From: Dokdonella_A sp937902695 | Lineage (GTDB): Bacteria > Pseudomonadota > Gammaproteobacteria > Xanthomonadales > Rhodanobacteraceae | Direction of reading: 5' to 3' | Assembly: GCA_048498135.1 (NCBI GenBank) | Contig: JBEHYO010000002.1 | Span: 62,001-126,000, forward strand | DNA length: 64,000 bases | Shown: positions 41,959 through 49,647 of the stretch, one piece after another | How the letters are laid out: the number at the start of each line of letters is the position of its first letter | Numbering within the stretch: position 1 is the first letter of the stretch | Notes under the pieces: generated by a model | The model's database searches: none | Told to the model about the DNA's origin: nothing | What the model saw: only the letters and a program-made list of their open reading frames with translations | Program-made: the position numbers and the translations under genes

Positions 41959-42552
41959 TTGGTGGCGCTGACCGATCTTCCGCTGTTTCCGCTGTCCTGC
42001 GTGCTGTTCCCCGGCGGGCCGCTTGCGCTGCGCATCTTCGAGCAGCGCTATCTCGATCTCGTGCGCGACTGCGCGCGCCGAAGCTGCGGTTTCGGGGTTT
42101 GCCTGATCCTGCAGGGCCGCGAAGCGGGCGAGCCGGCGCTGCCGGCCGCCGTCGGCACGGTCGCGCAGATTACCGATTTCTACACGCTGCCCGATGGCCT
42201 GCTCGGCATCGCGGCCGAAGGGGGCGCGCGCTTCCAGGTCACCTCGACGCGCGTGCGCGACAACGGGCTCGTGCATGGCGAAGTGCGCTTCTGGCCGGAC
42301 GAGCCCATCGTGCCGGTGCCGCCCGAACACGGCCTGCTCGCGACGATCCTCGAGCGCCTGATCGAGAAGGCCGGCGGCCCGTTCGCCAAAGCCGAGCGCG
42401 CCTGCTACGACAACGCGAGCTGGGTCGGCTTCCGCCTCGCCGAGGCGCTGCCGCTGGAACCGCCCGAGCGGCAGCAGCTCCTGCAGATGACCGATCCGCT
42501 GCAACGCCTCGCGCGGCTGATGCATTTCGTGCCGCGTTTCCAGCGTGCCTGA
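41959..42552 (+). CDS. Lon N-domain (LON substrate-binding) protein
   Basis: 197 residues. LTDLPLFPLSCVLFPGGPLA, then LRIFEQRYLDLVRDC, VGTVAQITDFYTLPDGLLGI and a helical C-terminus with DPLQRLARLMHFVPRF. This is a stand-alone LON substrate-binding domain without the AAA+ and protease parts of Lon, a common family in Xanthomonads and Pseudomonads of unclear role. The start is a TTG at 41959 or the adjacent GTG at 41962. It is 43 bp after mpl on the same strand. Confidence 0.85.
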   Translation: MVALTDLPLFPLSCVLFPGGPLALRIFEQRYLDLVRDCARRSCGFGVCLILQGREAGEPALPAAVGTVAQITDFYTLPDGLLGIAAEGGARFQVTSTRVRDNGLVHGEVRFWPDEPIVPVPPEHGLLATILERLIEKAGGPFAKAERACYDNASWVGFRLAEALPLEPPERQQLLQMTDPLQRLARLMHFVPRFQRA

Positions 42553-42600
42553 TGCCTGACGAAGGAAAGATCATTCCTTGAACGCCGAGCGAGAACCGCC

Positions 42601-43023
42601 ATGAAATACCTGCACACGATGATCCGCGTCCACGATCTCGACGCGACACTCCGGTTCTTCTGCGAAGGCCTCGGATTGCGCGAGGCGCGGCGCATGGACA
42701 ACGAGGCCGGCAAGTACACGCTCGTGTTCCTCTCGGCGCCCGAGAGTCCGGAATCCGAAATCGAGCTCACCTACAACTGGGGCTCGACCGAAGACTACGG
42801 CTCGGCGCGCAACTTCGGCCATCTCGCATTCCGCGTCGACGACATCTATGCGACATGCGAGCGCCTTTCGAAGATGGGCATCACGATCAACCGGCCGCCG
42901 CGCGACGGGCACATGGCATTCGTGCGCTCGCCCGATCTCGTCTCGATCGAGCTTTTGCAGAAAGGCGCTTCGCTGCCGCCGCGGGAGCCGTGGAAATCGA
43001 TGCCGAACAGCGGCGTCTGGTAA
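42601..43023 (+). CDS. gloA: Lactoylglutathione lyase (glyoxalase I) / VOC protein
   Basis: 140 residues. HTMIRVHDLDATLRFFCEGL at the start gives the first metal His; ESEIELTYNWG gives the Glu; FGHLAFRVDDIY and DLVSIELLQKG complete the two beta-alpha-beta-beta-beta modules. The layout fits glyoxalase I, which isomerises the methylglyoxal-glutathione hemithioacetal. Other VOC proteins share the fold, so the symbol is probable rather than certain. It is convergent with the Fe-S-type regulator downstream. Confidence 0.85.
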   Translation: MKYLHTMIRVHDLDATLRFFCEGLGLREARRMDNEAGKYTLVFLSAPESPESEIELTYNWGSTEDYGSARNFGHLAFRVDDIYATCERLSKMGITINRPPRDGHMAFVRSPDLVSIELLQKGASLPPREPWKSMPNSGVW

Positions 43024-43040
43024 CGGAGGGACCGAAGCCC

Positions 43041-43697
43041 TCAACGCCCGGGTTTTTCGCGCGCGCCGAGCCGGAAGCGGCATGCATTGCCGCCGCGCAC
43101 GAGACATTCGAGATGATGGACCGGGCGACCCGTGGCCGCCTCCATGAATGCGAGATCGAAGCGGCAGACATCCGGATGCGCCTTGGCGAGCGCATGGAAG
43201 ACGCAGTTGTACGCCTCGACCTGCGTCTCGCCGTCCCGCTTGACGGCCTGCGCCTCGTAGCCGAGCGCGTCGAGCTGTTCGGCCAGCGCGTGCGCTGTTT
43301 CCTCGTCGCCGACCGTCGAGATCCGTTCGGCGGCCGCGGCGCCGAGCTCGCGTCCGATGTCGCCCAGCATGGCCTGAACCCCGGGCTTGCCCGCCGTCGC
43401 GTAAAGACGCTCGAGCACGCTCGTCGCGACGAGCGCGTAGTTGCGCGGAAAGAGGTCGCGTCCGGCCGGCAGCAGCACGTAACGCGCCTGCGGTCGTCCG
43501 CCGCTCGGCAGCGCGCTGCCGCGCTCGATGTAACCGGACGCGATCAACGCGGTCAGGTGCTGCCTCACCGCGTTGTGCGTCACATGCAGCGCTTGGCACA
43601 GCGCCTCGACCGTCGCGCCTTGCGGCGAGACGAGGAGCCGCCGCAGCAGTTTCTGCTGCGTCGGTCCCAGCTGGCGGAGCATCCCTGCGTGCGTCAA
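43041..43697 (-). CDS. ArsR/MarR-fold regulator with SufR-like Fe-S cysteines
   Basis: 218 residues. The N-terminal winged helix (about residues 10-75) reads ATVEALCQALHVTHNAVRQH then LTALIASGYIERG. The C-terminal domain has four cysteines in the SufR-type spacing: C165 (EAYNCVFH), C178 (HPDVCRFDL), C198 (HHLECLV) and C206 (GGNACRFRL). In SufR this binds a [4Fe-4S] cluster that controls DNA binding. The gene begins 10 bp after the His-repeat protein on the same strand, so the two are one transcript. No suf genes lie in the window. The regulated target is inferred to be this operon. Confidence 0.78.
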   Translation of the reverse strand: MTHAGMLRQLGPTQQKLLRRLLVSPQGATVEALCQALHVTHNAVRQHLTALIASGYIERGSALPSGGRPQARYVLLPAGRDLFPRNYALVATSVLERLYATAGKPGVQAMLGDIGRELGAAAAERISTVGDEETAHALAEQLDALGYEAQAVKRDGETQVEAYNCVFHALAKAHPDVCRFDLAFMEAATGRPVHHLECLVRGGNACRFRLGAREKPGR

Positions 43698-43707
43698 GCG
43701 CTCGGCC

Positions 43708-44361
43708 TCACGTTGCTTTCGCCGGGAACTGCTTGGCGATGCCGTCGGACAGCGCGTCGGCGAGCGTATTCAAGTGCGCCTGCATCGCGGCCCAGGTCTT
43801 GTCGGCCCCGGCCGTGTCGCCCTTCATGATCTCGCCGGTCAGCGCCTGATGATGGCCCGCGTGCGCGACGAGCAAACCCTTGACCGTGCCTTCCGGAAGA
43901 TTCGGATTCGCGCCCGACAGGAACTTCGCGATCGCATCGGCATTCGCCGCCATGTCGCTCATCGCCTTGTTGACGCCTGCGGTGTCGTTCGCCTTCTGCG
44001 CGTCGGTGAGCGCCTTCACGGCGCCCCAGTGGCCGGCGAGCAGCTCGAACATCTTCTTGCCGGCGGCGTCGCCGTAGAAGCTGCCGACCGCGTCGGCGAT
44101 CTTCTTCGCATTCGCGACGACCGCATCGGCCGCCTTCTTCTCGCCCGCGGCGTCGCCGGCCTTCACGGCGAGCGCGTATTCGCGCGTCGTGTCGGCGTGG
44201 CCTTGCCAAAGCTCGCGCATCGTCGCGTGCAGCTTCGGCGAGGCCGGCGCGGCCGCATTGGCGGCCGGTGCCGCGAATGCGGTCGGCGTGGTCAGTGGAA
44301 TGGCGAGCGAAGCGGCAAGCGTCAGCGCGAACGCGCCGACCACGATCCTCATGGGTTTCAT
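43708..44361 (-). CDS. Exported helical protein with repeated Gly/Ala-His motifs, unknown
   Basis: 217 residues with a signal peptide (IVVGAFALTLAASLAIPLTT, cut near AFA). The mature protein is Ala/Lys/Asp-rich and helical with two to three imperfect repeats of about 50 residues: LWQGHADTTREYALAVKAGD, LLAGHWGAVKALTDAQKAND and LLVAHAGHHQALTGEIMKGD, each followed by a paired helix. The conserved His at equivalent positions suggests a metal-binding or carrier role. I do not recognise the family. AAGGAG lies six bases before the ATG at 44361. A 15-base palindrome (44379-44393) lies just upstream. The Fe-S-type regulator follows at 10 bp. Confidence 0.7.
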   Translation of the reverse strand: MKPMRIVVGAFALTLAASLAIPLTTPTAFAAPAANAAAPASPKLHATMRELWQGHADTTREYALAVKAGDAAGEKKAADAVVANAKKIADAVGSFYGDAAGKKMFELLAGHWGAVKALTDAQKANDTAGVNKAMSDMAANADAIAKFLSGANPNLPEGTVKGLLVAHAGHHQALTGEIMKGDTAGADKTWAAMQAHLNTLADALSDGIAKQFPAKAT

Positions 44362-44378
44362 CGGAGACTCCTTGCGAG

Positions 44379-44393
44379 CCGTCAGGTTGACGG
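44379..44393. promoter_or_regulatory. Candidate operator: perfect palindrome CCGTCA-N3-TGACGG
   Basis: Two perfect 6-base arms with a 3-base spacer, 18 bp before the start codon of the helical protein and partly before its ribosome site. Its place, in the only sizeable gap (134 bp) before the gene pair that includes a winged-helix regulator, suggests autoregulation. Two nearby TTTAC direct repeats (about 44422-44440) may belong to the promoter. It is untested. Confidence 0.4.
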
Positions 44394-44495
44394 TGGCGTC
44401 CATCCTGCCGGTCTTGCGGAGATAGTAAACCTCTCCATGTGTAAAGTCCTCCGGGCACGGCACGGCGCTGGGATCGGCTCGCTTCGGAGCGTCGA

Positions 44496-45740
44496 TCACG
44501 CCGCAAACGCGGCGACGCGTATCGACCGGTACCAGCGTGCGGCGGCCTCGCGTTCCGCGACGGAGGGTGTCGAATCCGCCTCGCTCGCGTTCGGCTCTGC
44601 TTCGACGTGGCCGTTCGCAACGCGAAAGCGCAGCCGGATCGCGAACGCACGATCGAGGGCGAGCGCGCTGTAGCAGACGCTGTCGAGCGCCGGCGGCGGC
44701 GGCTCGCGTCCGGCGAGGCTCGCGACGATCGCGGCCGCGCATTGCCGCGCCTGGCTCAGCGCCGCCGACGCCGCCTTCGGCATCGCATCGGCGATGCACG
44801 CGTCGCCGATCACGTGCACGTGCGGCACCCGCGTCGATGCGAACGTCGCTGGATCGACCGGACACCAGCCATGGCCGCTCGCGAGCCCGGCATCGAGCGC
44901 GAACTGTCCCGGCGCCTGCGGCGGAATCACGTTCGCGACCGCGACGCGATGCGCACCGCTCGCCGTGTGCAAGGTGTTCGTGCGCGCGCCGACGCGTTCG
45001 ACCGCACCGCCTTCGGTGACCGGAATCCATTCGATCCGGCCCCGATACAGCGTGTCCCAGGCCGTCGTGAACGCTTCCTGCCGCGGGAAGCGGTTGTTCG
45101 CATCGAAAATCAGCACCTTCGAGCGCGGCTTGTGCCGCGCGAGATATTCGGCGACGAGACTCGCGCGCTCGTACGGTGCGGGCGGGCAGCGCATCAGGCC
45201 TGACGGCACGCTGATCGCGAACGTGCCGCCGTCCGGCATTGCGCGCAGGCGATCCGCGAGTCGCGTCGTCTGCGTGCCGGCTTCCCACGCGTGCGGCATC
45301 GTCTCGGCAGCGGCTTCGTCGTAGTCTTCCGGCGTGCCCCACAGGAAACGGATGCCGGGCGCGACGATGCAGCGGTCGTACGCGAGTCGCGTGCCGTCGT
45401 CGAGGCGGATCGATCGCGCCTCCGCATCGAGCGCTGTCGCGCGCGCACGCACGAAGCGCACGCCCGCGCGAGCGAGTCCCGCGCGCGTCAGCGTCAGCGA
45501 ATCGATCGAGCGCGCGCCGACGATGACGTCGTTGCTCAGCGGGCACGTCACGTATCGCGCGTCGGGATCGACGAGCGTCACGTCGAGCGAAGGCTGCGCG
45601 TGTTTAAGGAGCAGCGCACAGGCCGAGCCGCCGAAGCCGCCGCCGACGATCACGATGCGCGCCCTTGCCGCGCGCAAAACCGGCGTGGCGATGACGGCCG
45701 CCGTCAACGTCGCCGCCCGGATGAACGCGCGCCGCTTCAC
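44496..45740 (-). CDS. FccB/SoxF-type flavoprotein (flavocytochrome c sulfide dehydrogenase flavin subunit-like)
   Basis: 414 residues, GTG start, Tat-like leader (KRRAFIRAATLTAAV). FAD-binding IVIVGGGFGGSA near residue 29. The three key cysteines of FccB are present: C66 in YVTCPLSNDVIVG (the flavin-linking Cys in Allochromatium FccB), and the redox pair C185 (LMRCPPAPY) and C293 (GHGWCPVDPATF), followed by PHVHVIGDACIADAMPKAAS. It is therefore a sulfide or sulfur-carrier dehydrogenase in the periplasm. The cytochrome partner FccA/SoxE is not encoded nearby. It follows the metallo-hydrolase gene with a one-base gap. Confidence 0.88.
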   Translation of the reverse strand: MKRRAFIRAATLTAAVIATPVLRAARARIVIVGGGFGGSACALLLKHAQPSLDVTLVDPDARYVTCPLSNDVIVGARSIDSLTLTRAGLARAGVRFVRARATALDAEARSIRLDDGTRLAYDRCIVAPGIRFLWGTPEDYDEAAAETMPHAWEAGTQTTRLADRLRAMPDGGTFAISVPSGLMRCPPAPYERASLVAEYLARHKPRSKVLIFDANNRFPRQEAFTTAWDTLYRGRIEWIPVTEGGAVERVGARTNTLHTASGAHRVAVANVIPPQAPGQFALDAGLASGHGWCPVDPATFASTRVPHVHVIGDACIADAMPKAASAALSQARQCAAAIVASLAGREPPPPALDSVCYSALALDRAFAIRLRFRVANGHVEAEPNASEADSTPSVAEREAAARWYRSIRVAAFAA

Positions 45741-45741
45741 G

Positions 45742-46638
45742 CTACTCCCATTCGAGCTCGCGATACACGAGCGAAACGTTGTGCGCGTTCGCCGTATCGA
45801 AGAGCTGCCAGTTCGCTCTTTCAGACTGGCCGACGTCCGCGGTCGCATCCTCGATCGGCTTGCCGGCGGCGATCTCTTTGCGCACGCCTGCGACGAGCGT
45901 TTCGAGATAGCGCCGCTCCGGCGCGAGCGCGGACGCGAGATCGTGCGATACCGGCCCGTGCCCCGGCACGACGATTTTTGGTTGCGTCTTCGCGAGCACA
46001 TCGATCGCTGCGAGCCAGCCTTTTGCGCTGCCGTGGAGCGCGGGTACGCGCCCGACGAAGAGGAGGTCGCCCGTCCACAGCACGCCGGCATCGCCGACGA
46101 GGACGGTCATGTCGCTGTCGGTGTGCGCCTTTGGAAACGCGCGGAGCGTCAGCGTGCGTCCGCCGAGATCGAGCTCGCGTGTCGTGGCGACCGTCGTGTC
46201 AGGGCCGATGATCTGATCCGGCGTTTCGACATCGTGCGGATAGTGCTCCATGAAGAAGCGGCGACTCGCCTCGATCGCGGGACCCAGCGTCGCGCTGCCG
46301 ACGAAAGCCGGCTGGTCGGCCTTGAACGCGGCGTTGCCGAGCACGTGGTCGACGTGCACGTGCGTGTTGATCACGTAGCAGATGCGAACCTTCGTGCGCG
46401 ACGCGATCGCTTCGCGCAACGCGCGACCCGTCCGCACGGAGCCGCCGGTATCGATCACCGCGACGCAGCGTTCGCCGACGACGAAGCCGATGTTCGCGAT
46501 GTCGTCGTGGCCCGGCGCGTCGAGCGCGAGCGTCGCGCCCTCGTGGACGAAGACGCCATGCGCGACTTCATGGATTTCGAGCGGTGCCGCGGTCGCGGCG
46601 GACGACGCGAGCGCGAGCGCGCACGCGATGCGCCGCAT
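45742..46638 (-). CDS. SoxH-like metallo-beta-lactamase-fold hydrolase of a quinoprotein-relay-type cluster
   Basis: 298 residues with a signal peptide (RIACALALASSAATA). Zinc-site motifs: NTHVHVDHVLGN, a His in KAHTDSDMTVL, WTGDLLFVGRVP and VVPGHGPVSHDL. This matches the SoxH-related family annotated as quinoprotein relay system zinc metallohydrolase 2, which travels with a fused SoxYZ carrier. Its start overlaps the SoxYZ stop by one base (TGATG), so the two are coupled. It probably hydrolyses a thioester- or persulfide-like adduct on the carrier, but this is inferred. Confidence 0.85.
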   Translation of the reverse strand: MRRIACALALASSAATAAPLEIHEVAHGVFVHEGATLALDAPGHDDIANIGFVVGERCVAVIDTGGSVRTGRALREAIASRTKVRICYVINTHVHVDHVLGNAAFKADQPAFVGSATLGPAIEASRRFFMEHYPHDVETPDQIIGPDTTVATTRELDLGGRTLTLRAFPKAHTDSDMTVLVGDAGVLWTGDLLFVGRVPALHGSAKGWLAAIDVLAKTQPKIVVPGHGPVSHDLASALAPERRYLETLVAGVRKEIAAGKPIEDATADVGQSERANWQLFDTANAHNVSLVYRELEWE

Positions 46639-47447
46639 CAATGCGTTCCACCGGCCGCGGCGACCGCGCGATCCGCCGCGCCGTTCCACGTCGCGCTGAA
46701 ATGCGCATCCTTCGAATCGCTCGCTTCGAGCGTCACCGGCGTCGCGATCGGCGCATCGCTGACGATGCGGAACGTCGGGTTCTCGCTGATCGAGATGCCG
46801 CTTTCGATCTCGACGAGCGGCTTGCCGCCCGCGGTCAGCTTGACGTGCGCGACGTAATGCGGCGGAATCGGATCGCCCGTCTTCGGATCGATCTGGAATC
46901 CGGAATAGTTCGGATGGCGGATGCCGACCTGCAGCGATTTGCCGTCGTCGGCCGAGCGGAAGCGCACGTCGCCGACCTTGCCCTCGCCGGAAGCCGCCGG
47001 CGGCGCCGAGCAGCCGCCTTCCGCGCGCACCCAGGCGCTGCGCATCTCGAGCTTGCCGTCGATCGTCTCGGCGACGGCGCGCACGGCCGTGGCGCGGTCG
47101 ACGCGGACGCGGAAATCGATCTCGGAGATCGGCTGGCCGGCGCCGATGTCGAGCGTCGCGACGACCGGCGACGGATTGTTGTCGATGAAGAGCCGGAGCT
47201 CCTTGATCCTGCCGCGCGCGCCATCGCCGAAGTGCAGCGAGACCGGCGTCGCCGCGGGGTCGGGCGTGCTGCCCGGCGCTTCGACGTGCATGAAGCCTTC
47301 GTCGACTTCGCCGAGCTCGCGGTTCGCGTAGTAGTGCGCGCGCAGGAGGCTCCACGCGCCGCCGGGTGCCGTCTCGGCGGCGGATGCGTGCGCACCGGCA
47401 AGCGCGCCGAGCGCGCCGAGTGCCAGGAGTCGAATCGATCGCGACAT
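46638..47447 (-). CDS. Fused SoxYZ-like sulfur carrier protein
   Basis: 269 residues with a signal peptide (SIRLLALGALGALAGAHASA). The N-terminal SoxY-like domain ends in the swinging-arm motif RAEGGCSAPPA with C146, the residue that carries sulfur adducts in SoxY (motif GGCGG there). The C-terminal SoxZ-like domain has RSADDGKSLQVGIRHPNYSG, HYVAHVKLTAGGKPLVEIES and SISENPTFRI. Fusions like this are annotated as quinoprotein dehydrogenase-associated SoxYZ-like carriers. It is the first gene of the relay operon. No quinoprotein dehydrogenase, SoxAX, SoxB or SoxCD is present in the window. Confidence 0.88.
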   Translation of the reverse strand: MSRSIRLLALGALGALAGAHASAAETAPGGAWSLLRAHYYANRELGEVDEGFMHVEAPGSTPDPAATPVSLHFGDGARGRIKELRLFIDNNPSPVVATLDIGAGQPISEIDFRVRVDRATAVRAVAETIDGKLEMRSAWVRAEGGCSAPPAASGEGKVGDVRFRSADDGKSLQVGIRHPNYSGFQIDPKTGDPIPPHYVAHVKLTAGGKPLVEIESGISISENPTFRIVSDAPIATPVTLEASDSKDAHFSATWNGAADRAVAAAGGTH

Positions 47448-47515
47448 GCGGGGAATCCGTGGTTCGCGCAGCGTCGATTTCGACGATACGCCGCACGTCG
47501 CGCAGTGTCCACGGA

Positions 47516-48802
47516 TCAGCCGGCGCGCGCCTCGGCGAACGCGCCGCGGGCCGCATCGAGCGTCGCCGCGATGATGTCCTCGGTGTGCGCGATCGAGACG
47601 AATCCGGCCTCGAACGCGGACGGCGCGAGATAGACGCCGCGCGTCAGCATGCCGTGGAAGAAGCGGTTGAACATCGCGACGTCGCAATGCGTGGCCTGAG
47701 CATAGCTCTCGACCTTCTCGTCGGTGAAGAAGAGGCCGAACATGCCGCAGACACGGTTCGTGGTCATCGCGACGCCGGCTTCGACGGCCGCCGCGGCGAA
47801 CGTGTCGGCGAGGAGACGCGTGCGCCGGTCGAGCTCTTCGTAGAACCCGGGCGCCTGGACGAGGTCGAGCATCGCGAGTCCCGCGGCCATCGCGACGGGA
47901 TTCCCGGAGAGCGTGCCGGCCTGGTAAACCGGCCCCGCGGGCGAGATCTTCTGCATGATCTCGCGGCGCCCGCCGTACGCGCCGACCGGCATGCCGCCGC
48001 CGATGATCTTGCCGAACGTCGTGAGATCGGGCGTGATGCCGTAGAGCGCCTGCGCGCCGCCGAGCGCGACGCGAAATCCGGTCATGACCTCGTCGAAGAT
48101 CAGCAGTGCGCCGTGCCGCGTGCAGAGCTCGCGCAGCGCCGCGAGGTAGCCGTCGCGCGGCAGGATCAAGTTCATGTTGCCGGCGATCGGCTCGATGATC
48201 AGCGCGGCGATCTCCTCGCCGACTTCGGCGAAGAGTTTCTTCGCGGCGTCGAGATCGTTGTAGGGAATCGTCAGCGTGAGATCGGCGAGCGCCTTGGGCA
48301 CGCCGGGCGACGTCGGCGTGCCGAACGTCAGCGCGCCGGAGCCTGCCTTGACGAGAAACGCATCGCCGTGGCCGTGATAGCAGCCTTCGAACTTCACGAT
48401 GCGCGAGCGGCCCGTGTAGCCGCGCGCGAGGCGGATCGCCGACATCGTCGCTTCGGTGCCGGAGTTGACCATGCGCACGACCTCGATCGAGGGCACGAGC
48501 CTGGCGATCGTCTCGGCCATCGTGACTTCGGCCGGGCAAGGCGTGCCGAACGAAAGGCCGTCCTGGATCGCGCGCATCACAGCGGCGCGCACGTGCGGGT
48601 GGTTGTGGCCGGCGACCATCGGGCCCCACGAGCCGACGTAGTCGATGTAGCGCTTGCCTTCGACATCGACGAGATAGGCGCCGTCGGCGCGCGCGGTGAA
48701 GAACGGCTCGCCGCCGACCGATTTGAAGGCGCGCACGGGCGAGTTGACCCCGCCGGGCATGCGTTCGAGGGCGCGCTGGAAGAGCTCGTGGTTGGTCGTC
48801 AT
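47516..48802 (-). CDS. hemL: Glutamate-1-semialdehyde 2,1-aminomutase
   Basis: 428 residues, PLP-dependent. It makes 5-aminolevulinate from glutamate-1-semialdehyde in the C5 haem pathway. Landmarks: RMPGGVNSPVRAFKSVGGEP, YIDYVGSWGPMVAGHNHP, the PLP-site IFDEVMTGFRV and the Schiff-base Lys in TTFGKIIGGGMPVGAYGG. The hemL-thiE-rubredoxin neighbourhood seen here is common in gammaproteobacteria. Confidence 0.97.
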   Translation of the reverse strand: MTTNHELFQRALERMPGGVNSPVRAFKSVGGEPFFTARADGAYLVDVEGKRYIDYVGSWGPMVAGHNHPHVRAAVMRAIQDGLSFGTPCPAEVTMAETIARLVPSIEVVRMVNSGTEATMSAIRLARGYTGRSRIVKFEGCYHGHGDAFLVKAGSGALTFGTPTSPGVPKALADLTLTIPYNDLDAAKKLFAEVGEEIAALIIEPIAGNMNLILPRDGYLAALRELCTRHGALLIFDEVMTGFRVALGGAQALYGITPDLTTFGKIIGGGMPVGAYGGRREIMQKISPAGPVYQAGTLSGNPVAMAAGLAMLDLVQAPGFYEELDRRTRLLADTFAAAAVEAGVAMTTNRVCGMFGLFFTDEKVESYAQATHCDVAMFNRFFHGMLTRGVYLAPSAFEAGFVSIAHTEDIIAATLDAARGAFAEARAG

Positions 48803-48832
48803 GTTGCGGTTATCCGATCCGGGGTATCAGAA

Positions 48833-48937
48833 GATTGAACCACGAAGGACACGAAGAACACGAAGCAAAGGTCGAGCAAAGACGGATTTGATTCCTTCGT
48901 GTTCTTCGTGTTCTTCGTGTTCTTCGTGGTTCAATCT
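48833..48937. repeat. Inverted-repeat element, family C (TTGAACCACGAAGAACACGA)
   Basis: AGATTGAACCACGAAGGACA then CGAAGAACACGAAG on the left, mirrored by TTCGTGTTCTTCGTG repeats and GGTTCAATCT on the right; the arms are about 30 bases and contain short tandem ACACGAAGA units. It supplies the last codons and stop of thiE. A second copy is at 53250-53354. Confidence 0.9.
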
Positions 48938-49587
48938 TTGTCTGGGACATTTTCGTATGAACCGGCCGCATCGAACAGCGCGGCAAAAGATCGCGCCGCG
49001 CCGCGCACGTCGCGCGCACCAAAGACGGCCGAAATCACCGCGAGATAATTCGCGCCGGCTTCGATCAGCGCCGCACCGTTCGCGGCCGTGATGCCGCCGA
49101 TCGCGACGAGCGGCACGCCGAGCGGTTTCGCGTCCCGCAGCAATGCCGGCGTCGCCTCGCGCGCATGCGGCTTCGTCGGCGAAGCGAAAAACGCACCGAA
49201 CGCGAGGTAGTCGGCGCCGGCGGCCGCCAGCGCCCGCGCGCGTTCGATGGAGTCGTAGCACGACACGCCGACGATCGCGCACGGCCCGAGCGCCTGGCGC
49301 GCGCTCGCGACGTCGGCGTCGTGCTCGCCGAGATGCACGCCCATCGCGCCGCCCGCGAGCGCGAGGTCGACGTCGTCGTTGACGACCAGCGCGATGCGCC
49401 TGCGTGCGCAAAGTGCGGCGAGCGCACGCGCTTCGGCGAGACGGCGCGCCGCGTCGCCGGTCTTGTCGCGGTATTGCAGCAGCACGGCGCCGCCGTCGAT
49501 CGCGGCCTCGCACGCGGCGAGGAGGTCGTCGCGCGGGCCATTCGTGATCGCGTAGAGGCCGTTTCGTGTCAGGAGCGGGTGTGCCAT
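48931..49587 (-). CDS. thiE: Thiamine-phosphate synthase
   Basis: 218 residues, TIM barrel. It joins HMP-PP and thiazole phosphate to thiamine phosphate. Landmarks: GLYAITNGPRDDLLAACEAA, VLLQYRDKTG, ALVVNDDVDLALAGGAMGVH, FGAFFASPTKPHA and VAIGGITAANGAALIEAGAN. The C-terminal DKD and the stop lie in the end of the family C repeat, so the native C-terminus may have been replaced or extended when the repeat inserted. It works with riboswitch-controlled thiC at 25451. Confidence 0.95.
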   Translation of the reverse strand: MAHPLLTRNGLYAITNGPRDDLLAACEAAIDGGAVLLQYRDKTGDAARRLAEARALAALCARRRIALVVNDDVDLALAGGAMGVHLGEHDADVASARQALGPCAIVGVSCYDSIERARALAAAGADYLAFGAFFASPTKPHAREATPALLRDAKPLGVPLVAIGGITAANGAALIEAGANYLAVISAVFGARDVRGAARSFAALFDAAGSYENVPDKD

Positions 49588-49647
49588 TGCGCGAGTTTAA
49601 CGTCGTCGTCGCGGTCCGAATCGGATGCGTTGCCGACAATGACTTCC

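Noticed and set aside
48833..48937. Short tandem GAAGAACAC units as a possible CRISPR array
   Set aside because: The units are adjacent with no unique spacers, form the arm of an inverted repeat, and there are no cas genes.
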